From Seminibacterium arietis (GTDB lineage Bacteria; Pseudomonadota; Gammaproteobacteria; Enterobacterales; Pasteurellaceae), in contig NZ_JBHTJN010000011.1 in assembly GCF_042675725.1 (NCBI RefSeq), positions 1-64,000 on the forward strand: 64,000 nucleotides of DNA. The letters are read 5' to 3'. The translations under genes and the position numbers were made by a program. The first letter of the stretch is position 1, and the number at the start of each line of letters is the position of its first letter. Below, one piece after another: positions 24,123 to 34,218 of the stretch. The notes below the pieces were generated by a model that worked only from the letters and a program-made list of their open reading frames with translations, did not search any database and was not told the origin of the DNA.

Positions 24123-25247
24123 TTATTCTACCGCTTTAAATAAAATCTCGCTTGGAATAACATCGCCTTGCCAATAAAGTCGAGTTGAAACTGTCTCTGC
24201 CAACTTTAAAAAAGACTGAGAAATCGGATTGTTAGGCTCGGAAACTACTGTTGGCTCACCTTTATCCATATCCTCACGTAAACGAATATGTAATGGCTGC
24301 TGAGAAAGTACTTTTACACCATATTTTTCCGCCATTTTAAAGGCTCCACCAGTACCAAAAATAGGCTCGTGATAACCGCACTTACTACAAATATGCACTG
24401 ACATATTTTCTACTATCCCGACAACAGGCACAGATACTCTCTGAAACATTGAGACACCTTTTATTGCATCAATTAAAGCAATATCTTGTGGTGTTGTAAC
24501 CACTAAAGCCCCCGTCACTGGGATCTGTTGAGATAAAGTCAACTGGATATCACCCGTTCCAGGTGGCATATCTATAATTAAATAATCCAATTCCACACTA
24601 TTTTTAGCCCACAGCGTTTCCTGTAATAATTGATTTAATGCACTACTTGCCATTGGTCCCCGCCAAATAGTTGCACTATTTGCATCCATTAAAAAACCAA
24701 TAGAATTTGCAACAATACCATAAGCTTGAATTGGCTCAATGTGCTTATTATCGGGTGAAGTTGGACGCTGTTCTGCTACACCAAGCATATGAGGTATAGA
24801 GGGACCATAAATGTCGCCATCTAAAATTCCGACATTTGCACCTAACACTTTCAATGCTAAAGCAAGATTCACCGAAATCGTTGATTTTCCTACCCCACCC
24901 TTACCTGAGCTGACTGCAATAATATTTTTTACACCCTTCACTGCTGGATGATTGTTCGCCCGTTTTAAAGTAGCAATGTTATAGTTTAGCTGCCATTTAA
25001 TTTCTTTAGCAGCAGCGATTTCCTTTAAACTTACAGAAAGTGCGGTCTTTAATTGTTCAAATCCTTGTTGCCATAAAAAAGGCAAAACTATTTTGACATA
25101 CAAAACATCGTCCTTTAGCTCGACTTTTTTCAATGCTCCAAGAGCAATTAAATTTTTTTCTAAACTATCAAATTGAAATTCTGTAAATTTTTCTTTAATT
25201 TGTTGCTTCTGTTCTTCAATTAAATTTGCAGAAAAGGAAATCGCCAT
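24123..25247 (-). CDS. mrp: iron-sulfur cluster carrier protein Mrp/ApbC
   Basis: P-loop NTPase that binds and transfers Fe-S clusters. It has an N-terminal MIP18-like domain (about residues 10-95), a deviant Walker A GKGGVGKS (115-122), LDGDIYGPSIPHMLG and a CxxC pair (CSKCGYHEP, near 290) for cluster binding. I start it at ATG 25247 (MAISFSANLIEEQ), which has GAGGAA at the right distance. The open frame extends 25 more codons upstream, but that part lacks family similarity. This gives 374 residues. It is divergent from metG, an arrangement shared with E. coli. Confidence 0.95.
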   Translation of the reverse strand: MAISFSANLIEEQKQQIKEKFTEFQFDSLEKNLIALGALKKVELKDDVLYVKIVLPFLWQQGFEQLKTALSVSLKEIAAAKEIKWQLNYNIATLKRANNHPAVKGVKNIIAVSSGKGGVGKSTISVNLALALKVLGANVGILDGDIYGPSIPHMLGVAEQRPTSPDNKHIEPIQAYGIVANSIGFLMDANSATIWRGPMASSALNQLLQETLWAKNSVELDYLIIDMPPGTGDIQLTLSQQIPVTGALVVTTPQDIALIDAIKGVSMFQRVSVPVVGIVENMSVHICSKCGYHEPIFGTGGAFKMAEKYGVKVLSQQPLHIRLREDMDKGEPTVVSEPNNPISQSFLKLAETVSTRLYWQGDVIPSEILFKAVE

Positions 25248-25409
25248 AACATTCCTCAGCGTAAAAATAATGTTGAGAGTATTTAACCACGTGAAAAGGA
25301 CTATGTTAAGTCTAATTTTCAAAAAGTGCGGTTAAACTGGAAAAAATACTGCTATTCAGGTAAAATTTTGTCAATTTTTTGAAAAATTATCGAAGGTTAA
25401 AGAAATAAT

Positions 25410-27476
25410 ATGTCAAATTTAGTTCGTAAAATTATAGTTACTTGTGCTTTACCCTATGCCAATGGACCAATCCATTTAGGGCATATGTTAGAACATATTC
25501 AAGCGGATATTTGGGTACGTTTTCAACGCATGCGTGGTAATGAAATTTATTTTGTATGTGCCGATGATGCTCATGGTACACCAATCATGCTGAAAGCAGA
25601 TCAAATGGGTATAACGCCAGAACAACTGATCAACGATGTACAAAAAAGTCATATGGCTGATTTTGCTGGATTTAATATTAATTTTGATAATTACTACTCT
25701 ACTCACAGCGATGAAAACCGTCAATTATCTGAAATAATCTATAATAAATTGAATGAAAATGGCTTCATTAAACATCGTACTATTTCGCAACTTTTCGATC
25801 CTGAAAAATCAATGTTTTTACCTGATCGCTTTGTAAAAGGCACTTGTCCAAAATGTAAAGCTGAAGAGCAATATGGAGATAACTGTGAAGTTTGTTCTGC
25901 AACTTATAGTCCAACCGAATTAAACAATCCACGTTCAACTGTATCTGGAGCAACGCCTATACTAAAACAAAGCGAACATTTTTTCTTTGATCTTCCTGCA
26001 TTTGAAACTATGCTAAAAAATTGGATTTCTTCTGGCTCCTTACAGCAAGAAGTAGCAAATAAAATGCAAGAATGGTTTGAAGCGGGCTTGCAGCAATGGG
26101 ATATTTCTCGAGATGCGCCTTATTTTGGCTTTAAGATCCCAAACACTGAAAATAAATATTTTTACGTCTGGCTAGATGCACCTATTGGTTACATGGCATC
26201 TTTTAAAAATTTATGTAATAAAAAGAGCGGTATTGATTTTGATGAATTTTGGAAAAAAGATAGTCAAACAGAACTTTACCATTTTATTGGTAAAGATATT
26301 ATGTATTTTCATAGCTTATTTTGGCCTGCAATGTTAGAAGGAGCCAATTTACGTAAGCCAAATAATATTTTTGTACATGGTTATGTCACCGTAAATGGTG
26401 AGAAAATGTCAAAATCTCGCGGTACATTTATTCAAGCTTCTACTTATTTAAATCACTTAGATCCTGAATACTTACGCTATTATTATGCAGCAAAATTGAG
26501 TAATCGAATTGATGATTTAGATTTAAATTTAGAGGATTTTGTGCAACGTGTTAATACTGATATTGTTAATAAATTAGTAAATTTAGCCGCTCGAAATGCT
26601 GGATTTATTCAAAAACGTTTTGATGGAAAATTGGCAGATAAACTTGAAGATGAGTCCCTTTTTGCTGAATTTGCTATGCAATCAGAACAAATTGCTACAT
26701 TTTACGAAAACCGTGAATTTAGCAAAGCAATTCGTGAAATCATGGCTCTAACAGATAAAGCTAATAAATATATTGACAACAAAGCACCTTGGATAATTGC
26801 AAAAGATGAAACTCGTTCAGTAGAATTACAACAAGTCTGTTCAATGGGAATTCAGTTATTTCGCATACTAATGGGTTACTTAAAACCAGTGTTGCCTCAA
26901 TTAGCACAACGTGCAGAAATTTTCTTACAAACAGAGATAAACTGGCAAAATTTATCTAAACCATTACTAAATCATCAACTTGCTCCATTTAAACCACTTT
27001 TCTCACGATTAGAAATGAAACAAATTGAAATGATGATCGAAAGCTCTAAGACTGAAAATACAAAACTTAATCCGCCGATAAATTCTAACGAAATAAAAAA
27101 TAGAGTCAAAAATGACCGCACTTCAACGGAAATTGAGCCTTTTGCTGAGCAAATTACCATTGATGATTTTTCCAAAATTGATTTACGAATAGCTAAAGTT
27201 ATCAAGTGTGAAGCAGTACCAGAAAGTAAGAAATTGTTAAAATTTACTCTTGACTTAGGTAGTGAAACTCGGCAAGTTTTTTCAGGAATTAAATCTGCAT
27301 ATAATACTCCAGAACAACTTGCTGGGCGTTTTGTTGTGATGGTAGCAAATCTTGCTCCTCGCAAAATGAAATTTGGTGTATCAGAAGGAATGATCCTAAC
27401 CGCTGGCACAGATGGCACGGATCTTTATCTACTTAACGTCGATGAGGGTGTTCGTGCTGGTAGCCGTGTAAGCTAG
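25410..27476 (+). CDS. metG: methionyl-tRNA synthetase
   Basis: Charges tRNA-Met and initiator tRNA. The 688 residues include the class I HLGH motif (22-25), a zinc knuckle with paired cysteines (CPKC...CEVC, about 147-163), KMSKS (near 335) and a C-terminal EMAP/Trbp111 tRNA-binding domain (from about 583, IDLRIAKVIKCEAVPESKKL). RBS-like AAGG lies 10-14 nt before the ATG. A Lys/Asn-rich linker around 545-575 joins the two parts and contains an uptake signal. Confidence 0.97.
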   Translation: MSNLVRKIIVTCALPYANGPIHLGHMLEHIQADIWVRFQRMRGNEIYFVCADDAHGTPIMLKADQMGITPEQLINDVQKSHMADFAGFNINFDNYYSTHSDENRQLSEIIYNKLNENGFIKHRTISQLFDPEKSMFLPDRFVKGTCPKCKAEEQYGDNCEVCSATYSPTELNNPRSTVSGATPILKQSEHFFFDLPAFETMLKNWISSGSLQQEVANKMQEWFEAGLQQWDISRDAPYFGFKIPNTENKYFYVWLDAPIGYMASFKNLCNKKSGIDFDEFWKKDSQTELYHFIGKDIMYFHSLFWPAMLEGANLRKPNNIFVHGYVTVNGEKMSKSRGTFIQASTYLNHLDPEYLRYYYAAKLSNRIDDLDLNLEDFVQRVNTDIVNKLVNLAARNAGFIQKRFDGKLADKLEDESLFAEFAMQSEQIATFYENREFSKAIREIMALTDKANKYIDNKAPWIIAKDETRSVELQQVCSMGIQLFRILMGYLKPVLPQLAQRAEIFLQTEINWQNLSKPLLNHQLAPFKPLFSRLEMKQIEMMIESSKTENTKLNPPINSNEIKNRVKNDRTSTEIEPFAEQITIDDFSKIDLRIAKVIKCEAVPESKKLLKFTLDLGSETRQVFSGIKSAYNTPEQLAGRFVVMVANLAPRKMKFGVSEGMILTAGTDGTDLYLLNVDEGVRAGSRVS

Positions 27477-27514
27477 CATTCAGTAATATTTAAAAGTTAC
27501 TATCTAATTTCAGC

Positions 27515-27540
27515 AATGCCTTTCGGTAATGAAAGGCATT
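27515..27540. terminator. bidirectional terminator between metG and mnmC
   Basis: AATGCCTTTC (27515-27524) and GAAAGGCATT (27531-27540) form a 10-bp stem with a GGTAAT loop, followed by TCTTTT. It serves two convergent genes. Confidence 0.85.
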
Positions 27541-27544
27541 TCTT

Positions 27545-29584
27545 TTAAATTGATTCTACTGATGTACCTTTTAATAATTTACGTAACCAACTTCTATTAG
27601 GACTTAATGCATGAATAATATCTTCACTAAGCGGTAAAGGTTCACCAAAAATCAATGATGCCAGATATTCTCCAAGTAAAGGTGCTGACGTTAATCCTCT
27701 TGAGCCTAATGCCCCAACTAAATATAAATTTGGAAAATGGGCAGCGTCAGCAATAGCTTGTTTACGTCGGCGTAAATTGAACAAATTTCTATAGTCTACC
27801 AATTGCTGTGAAAAGTTTGGTACGTTTCCAACTATTGGAATGCGATCTCTTACCGAACAGCGTACACCAACTCGTGCTTGATTTTTTGATGTATCAACAT
27901 CATTAATCCAACTCGCTGGTGATAAATTTTGCTGAATTTTTATTTGATTTTCTAACTGTTCCTGTAAACTAAAAGTACGTTCAGCATTATCTCTAACATG
28001 ACTTGCCCCAATACAATGACTAGTTTTAGCTAAATCTACAGGAGTTAAATAGCCGTCATAACAAAGCACCGTTTTTAAGTTCAATAACTTTCTTGTTGTA
28101 GCAATTTGACTAACTTGTCCTCTTACAGGATAAAGAGGTAATGCTTTAGTTTGTGGAAAGTCTGTGATTTTATATCCATTCGCTAATACAACAATTTGGT
28201 GTTTAATTTGTGTGTTGTGTTGGTTAGTTAAAACCCACATATTATTTTGCCATTCTAGTCCTGTAATTTTTTGCAAAATTTTGATTTTTAGACCGTACTT
28301 TTGTAAAAAAGTAAATGCTGTTTGTACAAATTCACGAGGTGCAAGCCATGCACCTTGCTCAATAAATGCCCCTCCACAAGGTAAATCCAATCCTACTTTT
28401 TCACTTAATTCTGTTTGATTGAGAACGTGATAAAGAGAATCTGGTAATCCAAGTTGAGCAATTTTATTCAGTTTTGAGGTGGCTCTACAGTTATAGCCGC
28501 AAAGTGCAACACCACAAAATTCATGCTCAAAAACAAATTTTGATTTTGCCCAACGTAAACGTTGCAAGCCATAAGCAAAAGCATGGATGTAAAAACGAAC
28601 ATTACGATTATCATCATCACTTAATTGTGGATAAAATGCTCCTTGTTTGTTACCTGATGCATTCAATGCAGGCTCTTCATCTTCGCAATAAAGTGTCACT
28701 TTTGCACCCCGTTCCAATAAAGAAAGTGCGGTAAATAATGATGCAATTCCTCCACCAACAAGAGCAACATCAACATTTTCTAGATTATTTTCTAGTTTTG
28801 CTGATTGTGCGAGATACCAAGCAAATTGCGGTGAAGGTCTAAAACTTTCTGTTGATTTATCATGTTTCAGCCCATATAAACATTCTCTTTTTAGTCCAAA
28901 ACCTTTGCGTTTTTGAACATCAAATCCTGCATCTTGCAAACCTTTTCTAACTGTGCTTGCTGCTGTAAAAGTCGCAAAACTTCCTTGCGGTTTAGTATAA
29001 CAATACATCGCTTGATAAAGTTTTTCATTCCACATTTGTGGATTTTTATTTGGTGCAAAACCATCTAGAAACCATGCATCAATTTTATTGTACATATAGT
29101 CCCCAAGTTGAGGTAAATTCTTTTCAATATCCCCTAACCAAAGATCTAAATAACATTCAGTAAAATGAAAACGGTAACAACCATTAATAGGATCAATCCA
29201 GTTATTACAAAATTGCTCTACTAATTCAGTAAATTGCGGATAATACTGATAAGCTATTTTTAGCTGTTTAGGGTGAATAGGAAATTGTTCGAAAGAGAGA
29301 AAAAATAAACGCTTTAATGGTGAATGAGAATTCTCTAACCGAAATTTACGAAATAACAGCACTGTAGCAAAAAAATTCAATCCTGTTCCAAAACCTGTTT
29401 CAGCAATGATAAAATGAGGTTGATTAAAATTAAGCCATCGTTCCCATAATTGATTCCCTTGCAAAAAAACATACTCTGTTTCTTTTAATCCATCTTGAGT
29501 AGAAAAATAAATATCATCAAATTGATTAGATACTGGGGTATTTTGTGCATTAAACTTAATATCTGCATACTGAATTTTAAACAT
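27545..29584 (-). CDS. mnmC: bifunctional tRNA 5-methylaminomethyl-2-thiouridine biosynthesis protein MnmC
   Basis: Completes the mnm5s2U34 modification: the FAD domain removes the carboxymethyl group and the methyltransferase domain methylates the resulting amine. The 679 residues show an N-terminal SAM methyltransferase (ETGFGTGLNF near 59-68, WFLDGFAPNKNPQMW near 166-180). The C-terminal FAD oxidoreductase has a dinucleotide fold VALVGGGIASL near 250-260, followed by VRGQVSQI and GALGSRGLTSAPLLGE. It is divergent from fabB, as in E. coli. Confidence 0.96.
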   Translation of the reverse strand: MFKIQYADIKFNAQNTPVSNQFDDIYFSTQDGLKETEYVFLQGNQLWERWLNFNQPHFIIAETGFGTGLNFFATVLLFRKFRLENSHSPLKRLFFLSFEQFPIHPKQLKIAYQYYPQFTELVEQFCNNWIDPINGCYRFHFTECYLDLWLGDIEKNLPQLGDYMYNKIDAWFLDGFAPNKNPQMWNEKLYQAMYCYTKPQGSFATFTAASTVRKGLQDAGFDVQKRKGFGLKRECLYGLKHDKSTESFRPSPQFAWYLAQSAKLENNLENVDVALVGGGIASLFTALSLLERGAKVTLYCEDEEPALNASGNKQGAFYPQLSDDDNRNVRFYIHAFAYGLQRLRWAKSKFVFEHEFCGVALCGYNCRATSKLNKIAQLGLPDSLYHVLNQTELSEKVGLDLPCGGAFIEQGAWLAPREFVQTAFTFLQKYGLKIKILQKITGLEWQNNMWVLTNQHNTQIKHQIVVLANGYKITDFPQTKALPLYPVRGQVSQIATTRKLLNLKTVLCYDGYLTPVDLAKTSHCIGASHVRDNAERTFSLQEQLENQIKIQQNLSPASWINDVDTSKNQARVGVRCSVRDRIPIVGNVPNFSQQLVDYRNLFNLRRRKQAIADAAHFPNLYLVGALGSRGLTSAPLLGEYLASLIFGEPLPLSEDIIHALSPNRSWLRKLLKGTSVESI

Positions 29585-29598
29585 CGGAAAACATCTTT

Positions 29599-29627
29599 TT
29601 GTTGCTATTACGGAATTTTGCTATAAT
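29599..29627 (+). promoter_or_regulatory. probable fabB promoter
   Basis: TTGTTG (29599-29604), a 17-nt spacer and a perfect TATAAT (29622-29627) preceded by TTTGC, about 110 nt upstream of fabB. I could not identify a FabR or FadR operator with confidence. Confidence 0.6.
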
Positions 29628-29739
29628 AACGGAAATTTTTTTATTGGTCGAACCTTAGAATAAAAACTTGCAATATTTTCAATTAGTAGTAATTTAACTA
29701 ATAATTTTATATCACTTTTCAACTCATGAGGAATAATCC

Positions 29740-30960
29740 ATGAAAAGAGCCGTAATCACTGGTCTCGGTATCATTTCCAGCATTGGAAATAACAAACAAG
29801 AAGTATTAGATTCATTAAAAGCAGGAAAATCTGGTATTGAAGTTGTACCAGAATTTATTGAAGCAAAAATGCGTAGTCATGTTGCTGGTACAATTAAATT
29901 AAATCCAGCAGAATTGATTGATCGCAAAGTATTCCGCTTTATGGGTGATGCCGCTGCATATGCTTACCTTTCAATGAAAGAGGCTATTGCTGACTCAGGA
30001 TTAACAGATGAGCAAGTTTCTAATGATCGCACTGGCTTAGTGATTGGTGCAGGAACAGGTTCGGCACATAATCAATTGATTGCTTGCGATGCAGTTCGTG
30101 GACCTCGTGGTGTAAAAGCAATTGGACCTTATGCAGTAACTAAAACCATGGCATCTAGTGTATCTGCATGTTTAGCAACCCCCTATAAAATTCGAGGTGT
30201 AAACTACAGTATTAGCTCTGCTTGTGCTACTTCTGCACATTGTATTGGTCATGCCTTAGAACTTATTCAATTAGGTAAACAAGATGTCGTTTTCGCAGGC
30301 GGTGCGGAAGAATTATCTTGGGAATGTGCAACAGAATTTGATGCAATGGGGGCTGTTTCCACCAAATATAATGATACGCCTGAAAAAGCATCTCGAGCAT
30401 ATGATGCAAATCGTGATGGCTTTGTAATTGCTGGTGGTGGAGCCGTTGTTGTTGTAGAAGAATTAGAACATGCCCTTGCTCGAGGTGCTAAAATTTATGC
30501 TGAAATTGTGGGATATGGTGCAACATCTGATGGCTATGATATGGTTGCACCAAGTGGCGAAGGTGCAGAACGGTGTATGAAACAAGCAATGGCAACTGTA
30601 GATAGTCCCATTGACTATATCAATGTACATGGCACATCAACTCCAGTGGGTGATGTCAAAGAACTTTGTGCTATTAAAGCTGTTTTTGGTGACAACATTC
30701 CGCCAATATCTTCAACTAAGTCTATGACTGGACACTCTTTAGGAGCTGCGGGAGCTCACGAAGCTATTTATTCTTTACTGATGCTTGAAAATGATTTTAT
30801 TGCTCCAAGTATCAATATCGAAACCTTAGACGAACAAGCTATAGGTATGAATATTGTGACTGAAACCAAAAAAGATGCTGGCTTAAATACCGTGATGTCA
30901 AATAGCTTTGGTTTTGGTGGCACTAATGCAGCTTTAATTTTTAGACGCTATTCCAAATAG
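29740..30960 (+). CDS. fabB: 3-oxoacyl-ACP synthase I
   Basis: Condensing enzyme that extends acyl-ACP with malonyl-ACP, needed for unsaturated fatty acids. The 406 residues match E. coli FabB. The catalytic triad is C162 (SSACATSAH), a His in VHGTSTPVGD (near 297) and a His in TGHSLGAAGAHE (near 332). RBS GAGGAAT is 7-8 nt before the ATG. It is monocistronic with a strong uptake-signal terminator. Confidence 0.97.
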   Translation: MKRAVITGLGIISSIGNNKQEVLDSLKAGKSGIEVVPEFIEAKMRSHVAGTIKLNPAELIDRKVFRFMGDAAAYAYLSMKEAIADSGLTDEQVSNDRTGLVIGAGTGSAHNQLIACDAVRGPRGVKAIGPYAVTKTMASSVSACLATPYKIRGVNYSISSACATSAHCIGHALELIQLGKQDVVFAGGAEELSWECATEFDAMGAVSTKYNDTPEKASRAYDANRDGFVIAGGGAVVVVEELEHALARGAKIYAEIVGYGATSDGYDMVAPSGEGAERCMKQAMATVDSPIDYINVHGTSTPVGDVKELCAIKAVFGDNIPPISSTKSMTGHSLGAAGAHEAIYSLLMLENDFIAPSINIETLDEQAIGMNIVTETKKDAGLNTVMSNSFGFGGTNAALIFRRYSK

Positions 30961-30990
30961 ATGCATCTGAAAACTAGCATTAGATAGCTC

Positions 30991-31021
30991 AAAAAGTGCG
31001 GTCATTTTAACCGCACTTTTT
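30991..31021. terminator. terminator of paired uptake signals between fabB and afuC
   Basis: AAAAAGTGCGGT (30991-31002) and ACCGCACTTTTT (31010-31021) form a 12-bp stem with A and T runs on both sides, so it should stop transcription in both directions. Confidence 0.88.
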
Positions 31022-31030
31022 ATTGATAAA

Positions 31031-32077
31031 TTAAGACTTATTCAGCAAGAATACACCTTGATCTGATAAATGCACATAAAGTTTTGTCGCATTTGGATCA
31101 AAATAATCTGGATTGGTATTAACTAATAAATCTCGACCAGCCCAATCAACTACAATTTCCCAATGATTTCCCATGTAAACTGCACTTTTTATATTACATT
31201 GTTGATGTCCTTCACCCGTTTCTTTTAAACTCACAGCTTCTGGACGGATACCAACTAAGCACTCACCTTCCGATACCCCAAAATCAGTGGCATTTGGTAA
31301 ACTAAAATTATAACCGTTTACAGTCACTGTATTAGATTTCAAATAGCCATCGAAAATACTACTTTCACCCATGAAATTAGCCAAAAATAATGAGTTAGGA
31401 CGTTGATAAAGCACTCTTGCTGGTGCTTTTTGCATAATTTTTCCTTTATTCATTACTATTACTTCATCAGATACAGCAAATGCTTCTGTTTGATCATGAG
31501 TAACATAAAGTGAAGTGATGCCCAGATGTTGTTGTAACTCACGGATTTTTTCACGCATTGCACGACGTAAATTAGCATCAAGATTACTCAAAGGTTCATC
31601 AAACAGTAACACTTTTGGTTTGAGAACTAATGCTCGAGCTAAAGCGACTCGTTGTTGTTGTCCTCCTGAAATCTGATCCACATAACGATCTTCAAATCCA
31701 GCTAAATCTACTAATTCAAGAGCCTCTTTGATGCGTTTCTTACGTTCTTCACCGCTCACTCTTTGCATTCTTAAGCCATAACCAACATTATCACCAATCG
31801 ACATATGAGGGAAAAGAGCATAAGATTGAAAGACTATACAAATATCTCTCTGCTGAATAGAAGACTTAGTTACATCCTCACCATCAATAAAGATTTGTCC
31901 TGATGTCGGATTCTCTAATCCTGCTACTAATCGTAACACTGTAGTTTTTCCACAACCAGAAGGACCAAGCAAAGTAACCATTGTTCCTCGTTTAATCACT
32001 AAATCCAAATCATCAATCACAACAGATTTACCAAAGGCTTTTGTTATATTCTTTAATACTAAAAAATTATCGCTCAT
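31031..32077 (-). CDS. afuC: ABC transporter ATPase AfuC
   Basis: ATP-hydrolysing subunit of an AfuABC importer. It has Walker A GPSGCGKTT (about 38-46), Q-loop FQSYALFPHM, signature ISGGQQQR, Walker B LLFDEPLSNLD and the H-loop THDQ. A C-terminal TOBE-type regulatory domain covers about 270-348. The 348 residues fit the FbpC/PotA class. The family was named for iron but includes hexose-phosphate transporters. It is the last gene of the minus-strand operon, 62 nt after afuB, with an uptake signal in the gap. Confidence 0.9.
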   Translation of the reverse strand: MSDNFLVLKNITKAFGKSVVIDDLDLVIKRGTMVTLLGPSGCGKTTVLRLVAGLENPTSGQIFIDGEDVTKSSIQQRDICIVFQSYALFPHMSIGDNVGYGLRMQRVSGEERKKRIKEALELVDLAGFEDRYVDQISGGQQQRVALARALVLKPKVLLFDEPLSNLDANLRRAMREKIRELQQHLGITSLYVTHDQTEAFAVSDEVIVMNKGKIMQKAPARVLYQRPNSLFLANFMGESSIFDGYLKSNTVTVNGYNFSLPNATDFGVSEGECLVGIRPEAVSLKETGEGHQQCNIKSAVYMGNHWEIVVDWAGRDLLVNTNPDYFDPNATKLYVHLSDQGVFLLNKS

Positions 32078-32139
32078 AAGTTATCCTTAATTTTTTTAAT
32101 TGGGTAAAACAAATTTTACACCGCACTTTTTCTTATTTA

Positions 32140-34197
32140 TTAATTCATTTTTTTCGCTTTAGAACGGGAGATCCGTGTGTCTCCAACTATCCAATCGAAA
32201 AATAAAATAATCGCCATCATTACAACAATTAAAATTGAACCATAAGCAATAGCAATACCATATTCACCGTCTTCTACCCTATTCAAGATATAAGCTGTTG
32301 CAACACGAGTATCTGCTGTCACTAAAAATACTATCGCACTAACAGTAGTCATAGCTCGCACAAAGCTAGTCACTAATGCAGAAAGTAAAGCTGGTTTTAA
32401 TAATGGAAAAACAATGAACCAAATAGTTTTTAAGGAGCTACCTTTCAATGAGAGTGAAGCTTCATCAAGAGATTTATCCAATTGCCCTAGCCCCGCAACC
32501 GCTGCTCGCATACCAACAGGCATGTTACGCATTACCATTGAAAGAATAATGATCAGCCCCGTACCTGTGAGGTAAATTGGTGCATCATTAAATGCGATGA
32601 TATAAGAAACACCAGCAACCGTACCAGGTACAGCGAAGCAGAGCAAAGTTAAAAACTCTAAAGTTTTTTTACCTTTAAAATCCCTTCTTACTGTGATATA
32701 CGCAATAAGCAATCCAAAAATAGCTGTAATTGGTGCAGCACTAGCAGCAAAAATTACGGTTTGAATTAGTGAAGGCCAAGCCCCATCATTAAATCCTTGA
32801 CCAAACAATGTAATGTAATGTTGTAATGTGAAAGTGTAATCAACCCCCCAATTTCTAGTGAAGCTACCATAAAAGATGCTTCCATATAAGACCGCATTAA
32901 AAATGACCCAAAAGCCTAAAGTAAAAATAATAATATATTTTAAAGTAGTTGGTAGTTCTTGAACGTCTCCACGGTAAGACTTCCCTGATACAGTCACATA
33001 AGAGCGGTTACCAATCCACCAATATTGAATAATAAAGATTGCTAAAGAAAATATGAGCAATATTGTACCTAATGTACTAGCTGAAGCATAATCTAACTGA
33101 GACCCTGCAATGTAGAAATAAATTTGTGATGAAATAACATCAAAACTACCACCAAGAACCAACGGAGTACTAAAATCAGCTAATGATTGAATTGCAACAA
33201 CCAAGAATGAATTTGCTAATGCTGGTTTTAATAATGGGAAAATAATATGAAAAAAAGTTTGATAACGGTTAGCTCTTAATGTATATGAAGCTTCCTCAAT
33301 AGAAGGATGTATAGATTTTAATGCTCCTTCTAAAATCATAAATGACATAGGGGTAAGTGCCAAAGTGTGAGCTATTACAATACCCGTAAAACCATATAGC
33401 CAGTTGCTGCTAAATCCAAAATATTCAACTAAGAATGACGTTACATAACCAGAACGTCCCAACATTAATGTTACCCCTAATCCAACGACAAAAGGAGGTG
33501 TAACAATAGGTAAAATAGAAAATATTTTACCTATTACAGCAGTACGTTTAGCTATTCTAGTAGTATAAAGAGCGAAAACTAAACCAAATGAAGTCGCTAA
33601 AATACCAATAGTAAATGCAACAGCTAATGAGTTTCCAATTACACGCAAGACATACGGTTTACTTACAATGTCCAATACTTGGGTTGGAACAAATTCTGAA
33701 CCGTCATAGAACATTGAAATAAAAATGGCAAAAGTTGGATAAACGATAAAGAAGAAAATAAGTAAAATAATGCTAATTAGAGAAAATATAATAAATTTAT
33801 CTCCTTGCATAAATTTCATTTTTGCTAAAGCATTAGTTGCTAATGCAACCAATGCAATAACTAAAACAAAAATAGAATATCCAAGACTAAATTTTTGTAA
33901 AATGGCAGACAAAAATATAAAAGAAAAGATCCCTACAACAGCAAGAAACTCAACCTTTCCTTGTTTTTGCTCCCCTTCATTTTTAAATAAATAAGAGAGT
34001 ATTGGTACAACTAATAATGAACTAAACCAAATCCAACTCAAATTAAGTTTAGACCATCCCATTGCCTCGTAAATTTCTTCAGCAGTAGAGTCTGTTATAC
34101 CATAGTGTAGTGTCATCGTTGGCAACACAATAAACCCAATGAATGACAATAAAATCCACACTAGGTTACTTTTAAATATCTGTGTCTGTTCACTCAT
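32140..34197 (-). CDS. afuB: ABC transporter permease AfuB (two fused permease domains)
   Basis: Inner-membrane permease of the Afu importer, about 685 residues. It carries two copies of the permease domain, each with an EAA coupling loop: EASYTLRANRYQTFFHIIFP in the first half and EASLSLKGSSLKTIWFIVFP in the second. Four or more extra hydrophobic segments precede the first domain. I start at ATG 34197 (MSEQTQIFKSN) because GGAGG lies 7 nt upstream; the frame is open six codons further. A fused permease is normal for Fbp/Afu systems. It lies 21 nt after the first binding-protein gene. Confidence 0.92.
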   Translation of the reverse strand: MSEQTQIFKSNLVWILLSFIGFIVLPTMTLHYGITDSTAEEIYEAMGWSKLNLSWIWFSSLLVVPILSYLFKNEGEQKQGKVEFLAVVGIFSFIFLSAILQKFSLGYSIFVLVIALVALATNALAKMKFMQGDKFIIFSLISIILLIFFFIVYPTFAIFISMFYDGSEFVPTQVLDIVSKPYVLRVIGNSLAVAFTIGILATSFGLVFALYTTRIAKRTAVIGKIFSILPIVTPPFVVGLGVTLMLGRSGYVTSFLVEYFGFSSNWLYGFTGIVIAHTLALTPMSFMILEGALKSIHPSIEEASYTLRANRYQTFFHIIFPLLKPALANSFLVVAIQSLADFSTPLVLGGSFDVISSQIYFYIAGSQLDYASASTLGTILLIFSLAIFIIQYWWIGNRSYVTVSGKSYRGDVQELPTTLKYIIIFTLGFWVIFNAVLYGSIFYGSFTRNWGVDYTFTLQHYITLFGQGFNDGAWPSLIQTVIFAASAAPITAIFGLLIAYITVRRDFKGKKTLEFLTLLCFAVPGTVAGVSYIIAFNDAPIYLTGTGLIIILSMVMRNMPVGMRAAVAGLGQLDKSLDEASLSLKGSSLKTIWFIVFPLLKPALLSALVTSFVRAMTTVSAIVFLVTADTRVATAYILNRVEDGEYGIAIAYGSILIVVMMAIILFFDWIVGDTRISRSKAKKMN

Positions 34198-34218
34198 AAA
34201 ACCTCCGTGAAACAAAAA

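Noticed and set aside
26975..27418. 147-codon ORF antisense to metG
   Set aside because: It is a shadow of the MetG C-terminal domain, with no RBS and no recognisable domain.
32140..34197. AfuB double permease as an unusual fusion
   Set aside because: Two fused permease domains are the normal form in Fbp/Afu-type transporters.
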